DNA from: FEN-1073 sp963780865
GTDB lineage: Bacteria > Chloroflexota > Anaerolineae > Anaerolineales > RBG-16-64-43
NCBI GenBank assembly: GCA_963780865.1
Contig: CAWADT010000025.1
Coordinates: 1 to 64,000, forward strand
DNA: 64,000 nt
Direction: 5' to 3'
In this document: positions 35,802-45,119 of the stretch, piece after piece
Numbering within the stretch: position 1 is the first letter of the stretch
How the letters are laid out: every line of letters starts with the position of its first letter
Position numbers and translations under genes: made by a program
Notes under the pieces: model-generated
Databases searched by the model: none
Seen by the model: the letters and a program-made list of their open reading frames with translations, nothing else
What the model was told of the DNA's origin: nothing

Positions 35802-36836
35802 CTATTTCACTGAAGCCAATCCCTTTTCCTTCAACACCTGGTTGAGCGTCGTGAGGTCGTTAATCCCGGTTAGGTCGGGTTGAGTTTTCAGGAACCCCGC
35901 TTCGAAGGCCGATTGCGCGCATTTGGCCAGGGACGCGCTGATCGGATCCCAGGTCGGTTTCATCCGGCTCCAGGCCATCACAATGACGTCGGAGGAAAGC
36001 GCTTTGCCGGTGAGCTTTTGGATTTGGGCATTCATCAAGGCTTGGGCGTCGCCGGGATTTTCCAATTCCCATTGCGTGATCTCCACGTGCGCACGCAACC
36101 AGGCCTTGACCGCGTCCGGATGGGCGGCGAGGAATTTCGTGTCGACGATGATCACCGCCGTGGTGAAATTGCCGCCGGGCCACAGATCGCGTTCATCCAC
36201 AAAAACCGTGCCGCCGCCGTCGACCACCAGCCGGCTGGCCCAGGGTTCGGGGACCCACGCGCCGTCGATCTGCCCGAGGCGGAACAGGTCCAGGATCGTT
36301 GCGTTATCGGTCGGATCGATTTCGACGTCGCCGCCCTGATCCTTGGTTTTCAGTCCATGCTCGGACAAATAGCCGCGCAGCGCCACGTCCTGCGTGTTTC
36401 CCAGTTGCGGACTGGCCAGCTTCTTGCCCGCCAAATCCGCGGCGGTTTTGATGTTCGCCGCGGGGCGCACCACCAGCGCCGCGCCGCCGGTGGTCGCGCC
36501 GGCGATGATCCGCAGCGCCTTGCCGTCGGATTGGATGTATCCGTTGATGGCCGGGTTGGGGCCGATGTAGGAAAGGTCGATCTGTCCGGCGAACAGGGCT
36601 TCGATGACGGAGGGCCCGGCGTTAAATACCGTGGTCTGGATCGTAACGTTGCTGCCCAGCGCCTTTTGAAAATCCCCTCGGGCGACGCCGATCAACGCCT
36701 GGGAGTGGGTAAGGTTGGCGAAATATCCCACCCGCATGGTGAATTTTTCCGACGGGGTGGAGGGTGTGTTTTTGCAGCCGGCTAAAAATAGAATTACCGC
36801 CGGAAAAAGGATGCGAAGAAATAATTTATTTTTCAT
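35802..36836 (-). CDS. ABC transporter substrate-binding lipoprotein, sulfonate/taurine/nitrate type (SsuA-like)
   Basis: 344 residues. Signal helix and lipobox LAGC. The mature protein is NMT1/SsuA-like: MRVGYFANLTHSQALIGVAR, FNAGPSVIEALFAGQIDLSY, IGPNPAINGY, LAGKKLASPQLGNTQDVALR, GQIDGAWVPEPWASRLV, HPDAVKAWLRAHVEITQW. It would capture an alkanesulfonate, taurine or similar compound outside the cell. No permease or ATPase gene is adjacent, so it must share a transporter encoded elsewhere. An Rrf2-type regulator gene lies upstream and a 27-bp palindrome sits before the start. Confidence 0.9.
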   Translation of the reverse strand: MKNKLFLRILFPAVILFLAGCKNTPSTPSEKFTMRVGYFANLTHSQALIGVARGDFQKALGSNVTIQTTVFNAGPSVIEALFAGQIDLSYIGPNPAINGYIQSDGKALRIIAGATTGGAALVVRPAANIKTAADLAGKKLASPQLGNTQDVALRGYLSEHGLKTKDQGGDVEIDPTDNATILDLFRLGQIDGAWVPEPWASRLVVDGGGTVFVDERDLWPGGNFTTAVIIVDTKFLAAHPDAVKAWLRAHVEITQWELENPGDAQALMNAQIQKLTGKALSSDVIVMAWSRMKPTWDPISASLAKCAQSAFEAGFLKTQPDLTGINDLTTLNQVLKEKGLASVK

Positions 36837-36858
36837 GCTCTGCTCCCTCTCATTGACT

Positions 36859-36885
36859 AATACACGACTAATTTAGTCGTGTATT
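36859..36885. promoter_or_regulatory. 27-bp perfect palindrome before the SsuA-like gene, likely Rrf2 operator
   Basis: Arms AATACACGACTAA and TTAGTCGTGTATT around one T. The core CGACTAATTTAGTCG (36865-36879) recurs with three changes before the Rrf2 gene (CGACTTAATTGGTCG). It lies 23 bases upstream of the binding-protein start. Confidence 0.75.
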
Positions 36886-36927
36886 GGCTTATGAAAATTA
36901 TATCCCCTTTCTTTTTTTTGTCGAATG

Positions 36928-37362
36928 TCAATGGACCCGGTTGCGGCGAACAGGGGAAGCGGAAACTACGCTTTCCAGCGACGCCGCCTCCATCGTTCGC
37001 GCCGTATTGTCTCGTATTTGGAGGAAGATACTCCGAAAATGGCACTGCTTTTCCTGAGTGCAGGCTTCATATTGATTTACCGAGACGCAATTGATCGGGG
37101 CCAGCAATCCGTCGAAGTATCGCACCACTTCGCCCATGCTGATGGCTTCGGGTTTTTTCGCGAGGCAGTAGCCGCCTTTTTTTCCGGGGATGCTTCGAAC
37201 CCAGCCCTGGGATTTTAAATCCAACATGATGTGCTCGAGAAATTTTTTCGGGACGGCGTTCTGCCGGGCCAGTTCGCCGATCGGAATCGGGCCCGCCTCG
37301 CGGTGGTCGACGAGGTAGAAAAGCGCACGCAAAGCGTAATCCGTTTTTTTTGAAATTTTCAT
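36928..37362 (-). CDS. Rrf2-family transcriptional regulator
   Basis: 144 residues. The N-terminal winged helix MKISKKTDYALRALFYLVDH, IPIGELARQNAVPKKFLEHI, MLDLKSQGWVRSIPGKKGGY is typical Rrf2/IscR/CymR. Then a helix and a three-cysteine segment C-x8-C-x5-C (PINCVSVNQYEACTQEKQCH), similar to the cluster-binding Cys of IscR-type members though with a longer first spacing. It may sense iron-sulfur status or a sulfur metabolite and control the neighbouring sulfonate-type binding protein and itself through the shared palindromes. Confidence 0.9.
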   Translation of the reverse strand: MKISKKTDYALRALFYLVDHREAGPIPIGELARQNAVPKKFLEHIMLDLKSQGWVRSIPGKKGGYCLAKKPEAISMGEVVRYFDGLLAPINCVSVNQYEACTQEKQCHFRSIFLQIRDNTARTMEAASLESVVSASPVRRNRVH

Positions 37363-37387
37363 TTTTGGACCGGCCGGGTTATATAGG

Positions 37388-37402
37388 CGACTTAATTGGT
37401 CG
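37388..37402. promoter_or_regulatory. Rrf2-like operator before the Rrf2 gene
   Basis: CGACTTAATTGGTCG, an imperfect palindrome matching the core of the element at 36865-36879 at 12 of 15 positions. It lies 25 bases upstream of the regulator's start codon, consistent with autoregulation. Confidence 0.6.
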
Positions 37403-37419
37403 TTATTATATTACAAATT

Positions 37420-37925
37420 GAAACCTCTGAAAATCATCCTTCGTCCGGAGCTAATCCCGCGAGGAGCGCGGGACGGCCCGCCCCGGTTAGCCCGCCGTGC
37501 GGGCCGGGGGCGCTCCGAACTCGCAACAGCCCTCGCCAAGAACGCGAGGGGAGCCGCGCGGCTAAAAGCCGGGCTTTACAGCCGGATTTATTTTATCCCT
37601 GCGCCCCCGGCCCACCCCGCCGGGGCGGGCTGCCCTCGCGCTTGCCCTTGCGCCTGCCCTTGCGAAGCGAGGGAAGCGAGGGAAGCGGGGGAAGCGGGGA
37701 CCGGCGCTGTTAATAGTTGGGGGATTTATCCCCCTGACGAGCGGACTTATTCAGAAGTTTCAAATTAATAGATGTCAATGCCGAAGGATCTGATCCATCC
37801 AGGCTGCTTGGGAATCTCAATCCGGGTAAAAAAGGAGAAGGAAATTCCCGCCGGAGATAACTATTCAATGTATCGGGACTAGGCTACCGGGGAATTGTCG
37901 CATCGACCCATTCCTGCGGGGAGGA
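37420..37925. other. Intergenic region, GC-rich with short tandem repeat
   Basis: No credible gene. Includes GC-rich inverted segments (37450-37620) and about four copies of a 9-base unit GAAGCGAGG/GAAGCGGGG at 37664-37699. Confidence 0.5.
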
Positions 37926-37930
37926 GAAAA

Positions 37931-37958
37931 ATAAAAACCCGGGGCTTTGACCCCGGGT
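37931..37958 (-). terminator. Rho-independent terminator of the propeller lipoprotein gene
   Basis: On the minus strand AACCCGGGG-TCAAAG-CCCCGGGTT followed by TTTATTTTT. It lies about 30 bases after the corrected stop of the gene at 37986. Confidence 0.88.
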
Positions 37959-37985
37959 TCGGATCGATTTTCAGCAAACTCGATT

Positions 37986-39150
37986 CTAATTAACTTTCAC
38001 CCAATCAATCACAAGCGAGTCCGAGGGCAAAGTAACCGGGAATGGATTCCAATCATCGGCTTTCACCGCGGAGACCCAGCTCCCGGTGAGGTAGGCCAGC
38101 ATCGAGCTGCTCGGAACTCCAAACCGGGCGGTCGCCACCGCCGATATGGTGTTCCTCGCTGCCGTCCGGGCGCATCACCCACAACGAAGCTTTACCGTCC
38201 GGCGCGAGTTCGGCCTGGTCCGAAGCCGCCAGCCACTTTCCATCCGGACTCCACGCCAGATGGTAATTACCGATGTCCCCTCCGCCGAGGAGAGTGTACC
38301 GATGCAACAAAGTGACTTGCAATGTGTCCCAATCGAAAACGGCTACTGCGCTCCATCCGTCGGTGCCGGCCTGGTCGCCGAAGAGCTGCCAGGCGATCTT
38401 GCGGCTGTCGGGGGACCAGACGGGGTTGGCGGCGATCCGGAATTTTTCCTGGAACGATTTCGGCGGAAGTGGCATATTGCCGCCGCTGAAGTTGTAGACC
38501 CAGGGGACTCCGGCGCGGTCGTAGGCGATCGACTGGCCGTCCGGGGAAAGCGCGGCCGGGGAAGTCGATCCAATCTGATCGTCGATCACAAGGTAGTTCA
38601 TTCCGTCTGTTTTCACCGTCGCTAGGTATCCGGCCATGGGTTGAATGTTGATTTTAAGTTGGTAATGAAAAACGATGATCCCCGGTCGGGCGGGCCACCA
38701 CTGATAATCTGTTTCGACCTTGTCGTTGGTTCTGGTCAGGTTGATATTTCTGCCCGTCGCCAAATCTGTCAGCCAGAGGTCCCCGTTTTCACTGTATACC
38801 ACCTGCTTCTGATCGGGAGACAACCGCGGATTTGATTTGGCGCTGAGTTGTTGCAACTGACCGTCGGCTTTAACGATCCACAACCCCTGGTTCTCCGCGC
38901 CGTTGCCGCTTCGCAGATATACCAGTCCGGGCAGAGGAGCGGCGGGTGGAAGCGTGACGGCGACGGTCGGGGCGGCTGTGGGAGTCGATGCTTGAGTGGG
39001 AGGCGGCGTATCCGTGGGGGCGGCCGCCGTAGCGGTGGGCGAACTCTGGGACCCGAGCAGTTCCGGACTGGCGGTGGGCGTCCCCCCGCAGGCGGTAAGC
39101 ATGACCACGGTGAGTGGCAGGACAAGAAAACGACGCGGATGGATGGGCAT
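37986..39150 (-). CDS. TolB/WD40-like propeller lipoprotein, frameshift near the 3' end
   Basis: ATG at 39150 after AGGAGA. Signal peptide and lipobox LTAC, Thr/Pro/Ala linker of about 60 residues, then propeller blades: NPRLSPDQKQVVYSENGDLW, AALSPDGQSIAYDR, NPVWSPDSRKIAW, HLAWSPDGKWLAASDQ. Near 38120 the frame shifts: the uncorrected reading ends GLRGESR, while the other frame gives FGVPSSSMLAYLTGSWVSAV and ends VIDWVKVN at 37986, which looks like protein and sits next to a terminator. I therefore annotate through 37986. About 390 residues. Function unknown; extracytoplasmic binding role likely. Confidence 0.72.
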
Positions 39151-39317
39151 GGCATTCTCCTTTCCGATCGGCGGCACCGTAAACAGGCTTGCCAATAGTT
39201 CGCCGGCGCCGCTTGCCGGAACCCTGCTGGGATTATAAACGAAAGTCATCCGGCGAGGCGGGGGAATGTGGATCGGGGCGCTTGCCTGCCCTTTGGAAAC
39301 AGGGTATACCATAATGC

Positions 39318-41672
39318 ATGACGCCGTCCGCCGCTTGGGAGCGCACGAAGAATTTCTTTTCGCGCGTGGATCCTGCTTATGGGGTCCTGGTCGGCGCGTT
39401 GCTGATCCTTTTTTGGCCCGTCCTGGCCGGCGCCCGCGTTATTTTTTGGGGGCTGCCGCTGCTGCAGTTTTACCCCTGGCATGAGATCGCCAAGCAAATC
39501 CTCTTGAGCGGCCGCTTGCCTCTCTGGAATCCCTGGGTGGGAATGGGGGCGCCGCTGCTGGCCAACGCCCAGTCCGCGCTGCTCTACCCGCCGAACTGGC
39601 TGCTGCTCGTGCTTCCGGTCGATTACGGCCAGGGGATCCTGCTGGTGGCGCACCTCCTGTGGGCCGGCATCGGCATGGTAAAGCTCAGCCGCAAACTCGG
39701 GATCGGCTTCCTGGGGCGGACGATCGCCGGGCTGGCGTTTATGCTCTCCGGTTACCTCGCGGCGCGGGCGTGGTTCCTTACCATCAACGCCTCGGTCGCC
39801 TGGCTGCCATGGATCCTCCTGGCCGGGGAGGCGGCTCTCCGGCAGCGGAAGGGCATCGTCGCGTGGCCGCTCACCGCGGCACTCTGTCTGCAATGGCTGG
39901 CCGGCCATTGGCAGACGGCCTGGTATACCTGGTTGATCCTCGCGGGGTGGATGGCCGTGCGCGCCTTCTCCCTTCGCCCGGCTGGGAAGCAGGTGCTCCT
40001 CGCCATGGCGCGGCTGCTGGCCGCCAGCGGACTCGCCTTCGCGCTCGGCGCGGCGCAGTTTCTACCGACGGTTGAATACTGGTGGACTTCGCAGCGCGCA
40101 GGGGGCGCCGATTCCGCCACGGCCCTGGCCTATTCGTTTTGGCCTTGGCATTGGATTACCCTGGCGGCCCCAAACTTTTTCGGAAATCCGGCGCACGGCG
40201 ATTACTGGGGGTTCGCCAATTATTGGGAAGACGCAGTCTACATCGGCATTTTGCCGCTGAGCCTGGCGGTGGCCGCGGCGGTCAACCGAATCCGCCGCAA
40301 GGGGATCGCGGATTTCCCCTACGGGTACCTGCTCGCGCTGCTCGGACTGACGGCCATCCTCGGGATGGGCAATTGGACCCCGATCTTTCCCTTTCTATTC
40401 CGCTCCGTTCCCACCTTTAATTTATTCCAGGCTCCGGCGCGGATCATGCTCGGCTGGGTGTTTGCGCTTTGCCTGCTGGCCGCGGCCGGCGCCGAGGGCT
40501 GGGTCCGCGCGCAGGAAACTTCCCGCCGGGGGCCGGCGAATCTCGGGGTGATCGCGGCGGCGGTGGCGATCGGCGGCGTCGGGGCGGGATCGCTGAGGTT
40601 CATTCCTTCGACGTTTGCTCCGTCCATCCTCGCGGCCGGTGTGTTGGGGCTGCTCATCGCTCTCGTGTGGTGGTTAAAAATCGAATCCCAAACGCGGCCG
40701 CGGCTGGCGCGGATCTGGCCGGCGGCGGCTGTCGCGCTCGTCGCGCTCGACCTGCTCTTCGCCGACTCCGGATTGGTTCCCGCCGCCTCGCCGGATGTCT
40801 ACCGGGCGGCCAACCCGGCCGGCGCGGAAATCGCCGCCGGCTTGAATGGAAGCCGCCTCTTTATGCCGGAGAACATTCGCTACCGGCTCATGTACAGCCG
40901 GGCGTTTTTGTTCCGCACGTTTTATGGGCTTGCGGATTGGATGGACGTCCGACGCTGGGAACTGCCGAACGTCGCCTGGATGGACGGACTCGCATCGGCG
41001 AACAATTTTGATTCCTTTGTTCCCGCGCGCTACGCCGCGCTCGTCGACGATGTGGAGAAACTTCCCTCGCCCCAGCGGGAGCGCCTGCTCGGGATGATGG
41101 ACATCGGCGCGGTTTGGGAGTGGCCGGCGGGGGAGGATTCTCCAACGCTAAGCCCTCTTGGCGGCGGAGCGAACCGAGCGTGGGGCGTGTGCAGCGCGCG
41201 CTGGATGATCGGACCGGAAGAAGCCCGGGCGGCGCTGATCGATCCGCAGTTCGATCCAAAGCAAACGGTGATCCTGGAAACCGGGCGGGGGGAGGAAGGC
41301 GCGCCGTGCGCTTCGCCGCCTGCGGTTGCGCTGGAGCCTTCGGACGATCCAAGCCTGGTGAGGGTCGACGCGGAATTTCCGCAGGGTGGATTCCTGGTGC
41401 TGGCGGACGCGAGTTATCCCGGCTGGAGCGCGTTCCTCGACGGCCAGCGCGTGCCGCTGCTGCAGGCGGATTACGCTTTGCGCGCGGTCCGGGTGCCCGC
41501 CGGAAAACATGCCGTGGAGTTTCGCTACGAGCCGCTTTCTTTTTTTGGGGGATGGATTCTCTTCCTTGCGGTCCTGCTGATCGCATCCGCCGCCGGATTG
41601 TGTCGGCGGCTGCGAAAATCCCAGGCCGGTGGCCCTGTCTCTGAAGCGCAAAGAGAAGAAAAGCCGGTATAG
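39318..41672 (+). CDS. YfhO-like polytopic membrane protein
   Basis: 784 residues with about 12-13 membrane helices and a C-terminal extracytoplasmic domain. Family marks: FWGLPLLQFYPWHEIAKQIL, LPLWNPWVGMGAPLLANAQS, ALLYPPNWLL, FQAPARIMLGWVFALCLL, and the terminal GFLVLADASYPGWSAFLDGQ with GKHAVEFRYEPL. It is paralogous to the protein at 30709, sharing the WNP-x(5)-AP-x(8) loop and the YPxW-x(3)LDG C-terminus. Probably handles lipid-linked glycans at the membrane; activity not proven. Confidence 0.88.
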   Translation: MTPSAAWERTKNFFSRVDPAYGVLVGALLILFWPVLAGARVIFWGLPLLQFYPWHEIAKQILLSGRLPLWNPWVGMGAPLLANAQSALLYPPNWLLLVLPVDYGQGILLVAHLLWAGIGMVKLSRKLGIGFLGRTIAGLAFMLSGYLAARAWFLTINASVAWLPWILLAGEAALRQRKGIVAWPLTAALCLQWLAGHWQTAWYTWLILAGWMAVRAFSLRPAGKQVLLAMARLLAASGLAFALGAAQFLPTVEYWWTSQRAGGADSATALAYSFWPWHWITLAAPNFFGNPAHGDYWGFANYWEDAVYIGILPLSLAVAAAVNRIRRKGIADFPYGYLLALLGLTAILGMGNWTPIFPFLFRSVPTFNLFQAPARIMLGWVFALCLLAAAGAEGWVRAQETSRRGPANLGVIAAAVAIGGVGAGSLRFIPSTFAPSILAAGVLGLLIALVWWLKIESQTRPRLARIWPAAAVALVALDLLFADSGLVPAASPDVYRAANPAGAEIAAGLNGSRLFMPENIRYRLMYSRAFLFRTFYGLADWMDVRRWELPNVAWMDGLASANNFDSFVPARYAALVDDVEKLPSPQRERLLGMMDIGAVWEWPAGEDSPTLSPLGGGANRAWGVCSARWMIGPEEARAALIDPQFDPKQTVILETGRGEEGAPCASPPAVALEPSDDPSLVRVDAEFPQGGFLVLADASYPGWSAFLDGQRVPLLQADYALRAVRVPAGKHAVEFRYEPLSFFGGWILFLAVLLIASAAGLCRRLRKSQAGGPVSEAQREEKPV

Positions 41673-41745
41673 CTGTTATTCGCCCGGTCTGGAATCTAAG
41701 TTTGAACAGATTATCCCATTTACGATTGGTGCGGCGGAGGGGAAG

Positions 41746-42258
41746 ATGAAAACAAAACCTTTGGCTTACGACGTTCTGGCCACGGCCTGGGGCCCGGTGT
41801 ATGTGGCCTGCACCGAACATGGTCTGGCGATGGTGCAGATGGGGGGCAGCGCGGCGTCTTGGGGGAGGCAACTGCGAAAAGCGTTTTCGACATCCGCGGA
41901 AAAACAACCGGCTGCCGTCCGCAAGGCGGCCTCCCAAATCCGCGAATATCTTTCGGGCAAGCGGAGATCGTTCCACACGCGGATCGATTGGCGCGGCATG
42001 AGCCCTTTCCAGCGCCGCGTGCTGCGCGCCGCGCTACGTATTCCCTACGGGCGGGTGTCTACGTACGGGGAGATCGCGGAGGCGATCGGTGCTCCGCGCG
42101 CGGCGCGCGCTGTGGGCCGAGCGCTGGGCGCCAACCCGATCCCGCTCGTCATCCCCTGCCATCGCGTGATCGCATCCAGCGGCTCCCTCGGTGGATACAG
42201 CGCGGCGGGCGGGGTGCGCGTGAAGCGGAAACTGCTGGATCTCGAGTCCGATAAATAA
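41746..42258 (+). CDS. ogt: Methylated-DNA--protein-cysteine methyltransferase
   Basis: 170 residues. Removes alkyl groups from O6-alkylguanine in a suicidal transfer to its own cysteine. Active-site motif PCHRVI in NPIPLVIPCHRVIASSGSLG, preceded by the DNA-binding helix region SPFQRRVLRAALRIPYGRVS and TYGEIAEAIGAPRAARAVG. The first ~75 residues are a variable N-terminal domain. Start at 41746 (MKTKPLAYDV) is favoured; the longer frame overlaps the membrane-protein gene. Confidence 0.94.
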   Translation: MKTKPLAYDVLATAWGPVYVACTEHGLAMVQMGGSAASWGRQLRKAFSTSAEKQPAAVRKAASQIREYLSGKRRSFHTRIDWRGMSPFQRRVLRAALRIPYGRVSTYGEIAEAIGAPRAARAVGRALGANPIPLVIPCHRVIASSGSLGGYSAAGGVRVKRKLLDLESDK

Positions 42259-42262
42259 AATA

Positions 42263-42329
42263 ACCACGGATTGCACGGAAAATTAGAAAATTCCGTGCAA
42301 TCCGCAGTTTCCTCGGTGTAATCCGTGGT
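42263..42329. repeat. Inverted repeat, ACCACGGATT family
   Basis: ACCACGGATTGCACGGAAAA and TCGGTGTAATCCGTGGT form the outer arms, with an inner ATTCCGTGCAATCCG copy. Related copies lie at 34446, 44950-45080 and 49334. Confidence 0.65.
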
Positions 42330-42331
42330 GA

Positions 42332-43399
42332 TTAGAACCGGGTTGTCGCCCCGCAGTACGTGCAGTGAATCTCCGTTTGCCCGCGGAGGATCGGCGCAGA
42401 AAATGCGCCGCCGCACGAGGAACACTTGGTCGGCGCAGACCGCAGACGCTGTTTTTCCTCTTCCGAAATCGGCTCCACCCGGCTCTTCTCGATCTCCCCG
42501 TCTTTCACCCGTCCGACGGTTGCCTGCCACAGGTTGCAATCCTGGCCGTCGATATGAAAGTGCGCCTTGCGCACCGGCGCGCCGGAAGAAAAATCGAAAT
42601 CGAGATGATCCTCGTGGCCCATGAGTCCTTTTTTGCTGGCCAACACTCCGGTGACATCCGGCAGAGCGACCGCAAGCAGCGCTTCCTGTACTTTTTGTTT
42701 CTCGGTGGCGATGAACAGCACTTTCTTGGTGGCCACTTCCTCTTTCCGCTCATACGCCAGGCGCTGATCGGTTAGGTACAGAATCCCCTGAACCGCCGGT
42801 TCCCCTTCGCGGTCCCACTTGGCTTTCACCGCCAGGACCGGCGTCTCTTCCGCCAGCCATCCGATTTTGGATTCCGCGGCTTGATCCATGATCCAGGAAA
42901 TCTGCTGAAGGTGTTGCTCGAGCGCGCCGAGATCCGACGCCATGGTGCCGAACATTCCCGCCACCGCTTTTTCGGCGGCGTCGGCGGCGCCCTGCAGCGT
43001 TTCCAGCGTGTTCTCCACCGGGGGCAGCACGGCCTGGGCGGCGGCGGGGCTGGTGGCCCGGGCGGAGGCCTGGGCAACGTCGGCTTCGGCTTGAGCCACC
43101 CGCGGTTTAAGGGCGGCCGACTCGCTGACGATGGATTGCATCACGGCCGGTTTCAAATCCGCCCAGCGCCTGCGAAAATCCAGGCATTGCGGTTCGAGAT
43201 CTTTTTCCCAGGCGTAGCCGCGTTCCCGGACGGTGCGCGCCAGATCGAATACCCGGTTGGCCCGGGCTTCCACGTCGTCGGCTTGGTTGCGCACGGAGGT
43301 GAGCAGCGCTTTTTGTTGAACGTCGGCCAAAGTGCTTTTCAGATTGTCCACCCTTCGGCGCACGTCTTCCATCGGATCGGGAGCAGAGGATGCGGTCAT
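42332..43399 (-). CDS. Coiled-coil protein with C-terminal zinc ribbon, function unknown
   Basis: 355 residues. The ATG at 43399 is preceded by GGAGGAAACA. Residues ~5-200 are Ala/Glu/Arg-rich coiled coil (MEDVRRRVDNLKSTLADVQQ, AEADVAQASARATSPAAAQA). The middle ~110 residues look like a beta-rich GRAM/PH-like module (GILYLTDQRLAYERKEEVAT, DFDFSSGAPVRKAHFHIDGQ). The C-terminus has a zinc ribbon with CSSC and CTYC. No enzyme motif. Possibly a cytoplasmic scaffold; I do not know its role. Confidence 0.72.
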   Translation of the reverse strand: MTASSAPDPMEDVRRRVDNLKSTLADVQQKALLTSVRNQADDVEARANRVFDLARTVRERGYAWEKDLEPQCLDFRRRWADLKPAVMQSIVSESAALKPRVAQAEADVAQASARATSPAAAQAVLPPVENTLETLQGAADAAEKAVAGMFGTMASDLGALEQHLQQISWIMDQAAESKIGWLAEETPVLAVKAKWDREGEPAVQGILYLTDQRLAYERKEEVATKKVLFIATEKQKVQEALLAVALPDVTGVLASKKGLMGHEDHLDFDFSSGAPVRKAHFHIDGQDCNLWQATVGRVKDGEIEKSRVEPISEEEKQRLRSAPTKCSSCGGAFSAPILRGQTEIHCTYCGATTRF

Positions 43400-43634
43400 T
43401 GTTTCCTCCATAGAGAAGGATAGTATAGCGGAAAAATGCAAACCGCGAATCAAAAAGCGATATAAATAATAATCCGCGGGAATCATGGGCACGGAAGGTA
43501 TTGCGTTTGGGACGGGTAACGCGGCCGGAGCAGTCCACTCGAATTCGGAGCCGGGTCCACAGGCGCGAGGAGTTCTTTTTTTCGGGGAGACGCGTGGCCT
43601 TTTGGGCGGAAAACCCTCGGCGTCTTTAAATGCC

Positions 43635-44819
43635 TCAGTTTGCCAAATTAAAATAACCGTGCGGATCGACGCGCACACCGTCATAGATCATTTCGAAATG
43701 CAGGTGGGGACCGGTGGAGTTCCCAGTCGATCCGCCCAGCCCGATTTGGCCTCCGCGTTGAACGGTATAACCGCAGCCCACATCGATCCGACTAAGGTGG
43801 CCGTACACGGTTTGCCAGCCGTTGCCGTGATCGATGACCACGAGGTTGCCGTAACCCCAGGTGTTCCATCCTGCGTAGACTATCACTCCACGGTCTGCGG
43901 CGTGCACAGGTTCGCCCAGGGTGAGGTATAGATCGATGCCGTGATGGTAAGCTGTGTAATTGTTCCCGATGATCCAATTGCTGGCGGTGGGCAGGAACCA
44001 GGCGCCCGTGCCGGCGGATCCGCTGTAGACTCCGGTGCATGCGCCCGGCCCGCCGAAGGTCCAATAGGTGCCGCTCGTCGAGCGGACAACTTGAGGCTCC
44101 CACTCCTTGAATTCCCGGTGGCCGCCGGGAATGACCAGACGGGTTCCGGGAACGATCCCTGGATTTTGAATGTCGACGGTCGGCGCGAGATCATTCCCCG
44201 GCCAAAGAATGATGTCTTCCGGTGTTACGCCGAAGGCGCCGGCCACCGCATCCAACCGGTCTCCCGCCTGCCATTGATAATACAACCCGTCGACGGGCAG
44301 GATATAAAGCACCTGCCCGGGAACGATGATCTCCGGATTGTCTTTTAATACGTCGTAGTTAGCCCAAAGAATGGTTTCGGGTTTGATCTTGAATTTGTCG
44401 GCGATGGCGAAGAGGAAGTCACCCGATTGCACGGTATAGGTAATCACATCCGCCCGGAAATCGGCGGGTTCGGTGGAACCCGAGGTGATCAACCGGGAGA
44501 GGTAAGGATTCAAATTCGAGCGGCTCACTTGCGGGAGGGGTTGAGCCGCCTCCTCGGAAGCGAGGGGCGTTTGTCTCGCCGCCTTCCCCTCCTTGGAACC
44601 GGACAACCACGAGCTCACCGCGGGCCTGGCCAGGACGGCCACCGTAACCAGGACCGCGAGGATCGTGAAAAAGCCGGCCCATCGAAGCCAAGGTTGGCGG
44701 ATCATCGCCGCCCAAGAATTATTATTTGCCGCCCGGTCGCTTGATCCGGAGAGAGGGGTTGTTGCCGGTTTCGCCGCTTCCGGTTCGATATCGCGTTTTA
44801 TTTTTACTTTTGAATCCAT
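43635..44819 (-). CDS. LysM-containing M23-family metallopeptidase
   Basis: 394 residues. Cytoplasmic N-terminus (~45 residues), one helix (WAGFFTILAVLVTVAVLA), then LysM-like repeats (YTVQSGDFLFAIADKFKIKP with LWANYDVL; YQWQAGDRLDAVAGAFGVTP), then a peptidase M23 domain with zinc ligands in YHHGIDLYL and GPHLHFEMI, and GNLVVIDHGNGWQTVYGHLS. Such enzymes cut peptidoglycan cross-links or act as regulators. All key residues appear present. Encoded divergently from a short gap before prfB. Confidence 0.93.
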   Translation of the reverse strand: MDSKVKIKRDIEPEAAKPATTPLSGSSDRAANNNSWAAMIRQPWLRWAGFFTILAVLVTVAVLARPAVSSWLSGSKEGKAARQTPLASEEAAQPLPQVSRSNLNPYLSRLITSGSTEPADFRADVITYTVQSGDFLFAIADKFKIKPETILWANYDVLKDNPEIIVPGQVLYILPVDGLYYQWQAGDRLDAVAGAFGVTPEDIILWPGNDLAPTVDIQNPGIVPGTRLVIPGGHREFKEWEPQVVRSTSGTYWTFGGPGACTGVYSGSAGTGAWFLPTASNWIIGNNYTAYHHGIDLYLTLGEPVHAADRGVIVYAGWNTWGYGNLVVIDHGNGWQTVYGHLSRIDVGCGYTVQRGGQIGLGGSTGNSTGPHLHFEMIYDGVRVDPHGYFNLAN

Positions 44820-44949
44820 GGAATTATTCTAGCACATCCGGCAATTGGCCTAGATTAATACTTGAATATTGATCGACATTGCGCCCGAAAAATAGTATTT
44901 CCGCAATATTCTCTGCTTAAATTGTTGTCGGGAGAATCGGGACCATGAC

Positions 44950-45080
44950 GAGAACCGATGTACGCGGATTACACGGAAAGGGCGCGGAATGCACGAAATG
45001 AAAAGGGAGTTTTGCGGGATTGCTATTCTTTCCGGTTTGTTAATGCGCAATCCGTTTTATTCCGTGAAATCCGCGTACCG
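44950..45080. repeat. Inverted repeat, CGGATTACACGGA family
   Basis: TACGCGGATTACACGGAAAG on the left and TCCGTGAAATCCGCGTA on the right flank ~90 bp with an inner partial copy. Non-coding; lies between the M23 gene and prfB. Confidence 0.6.
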
Positions 45081-45119
45081 AATTAATTCTTGGGAAGACA
45101 ACGTTCATTTCGCACGCGA

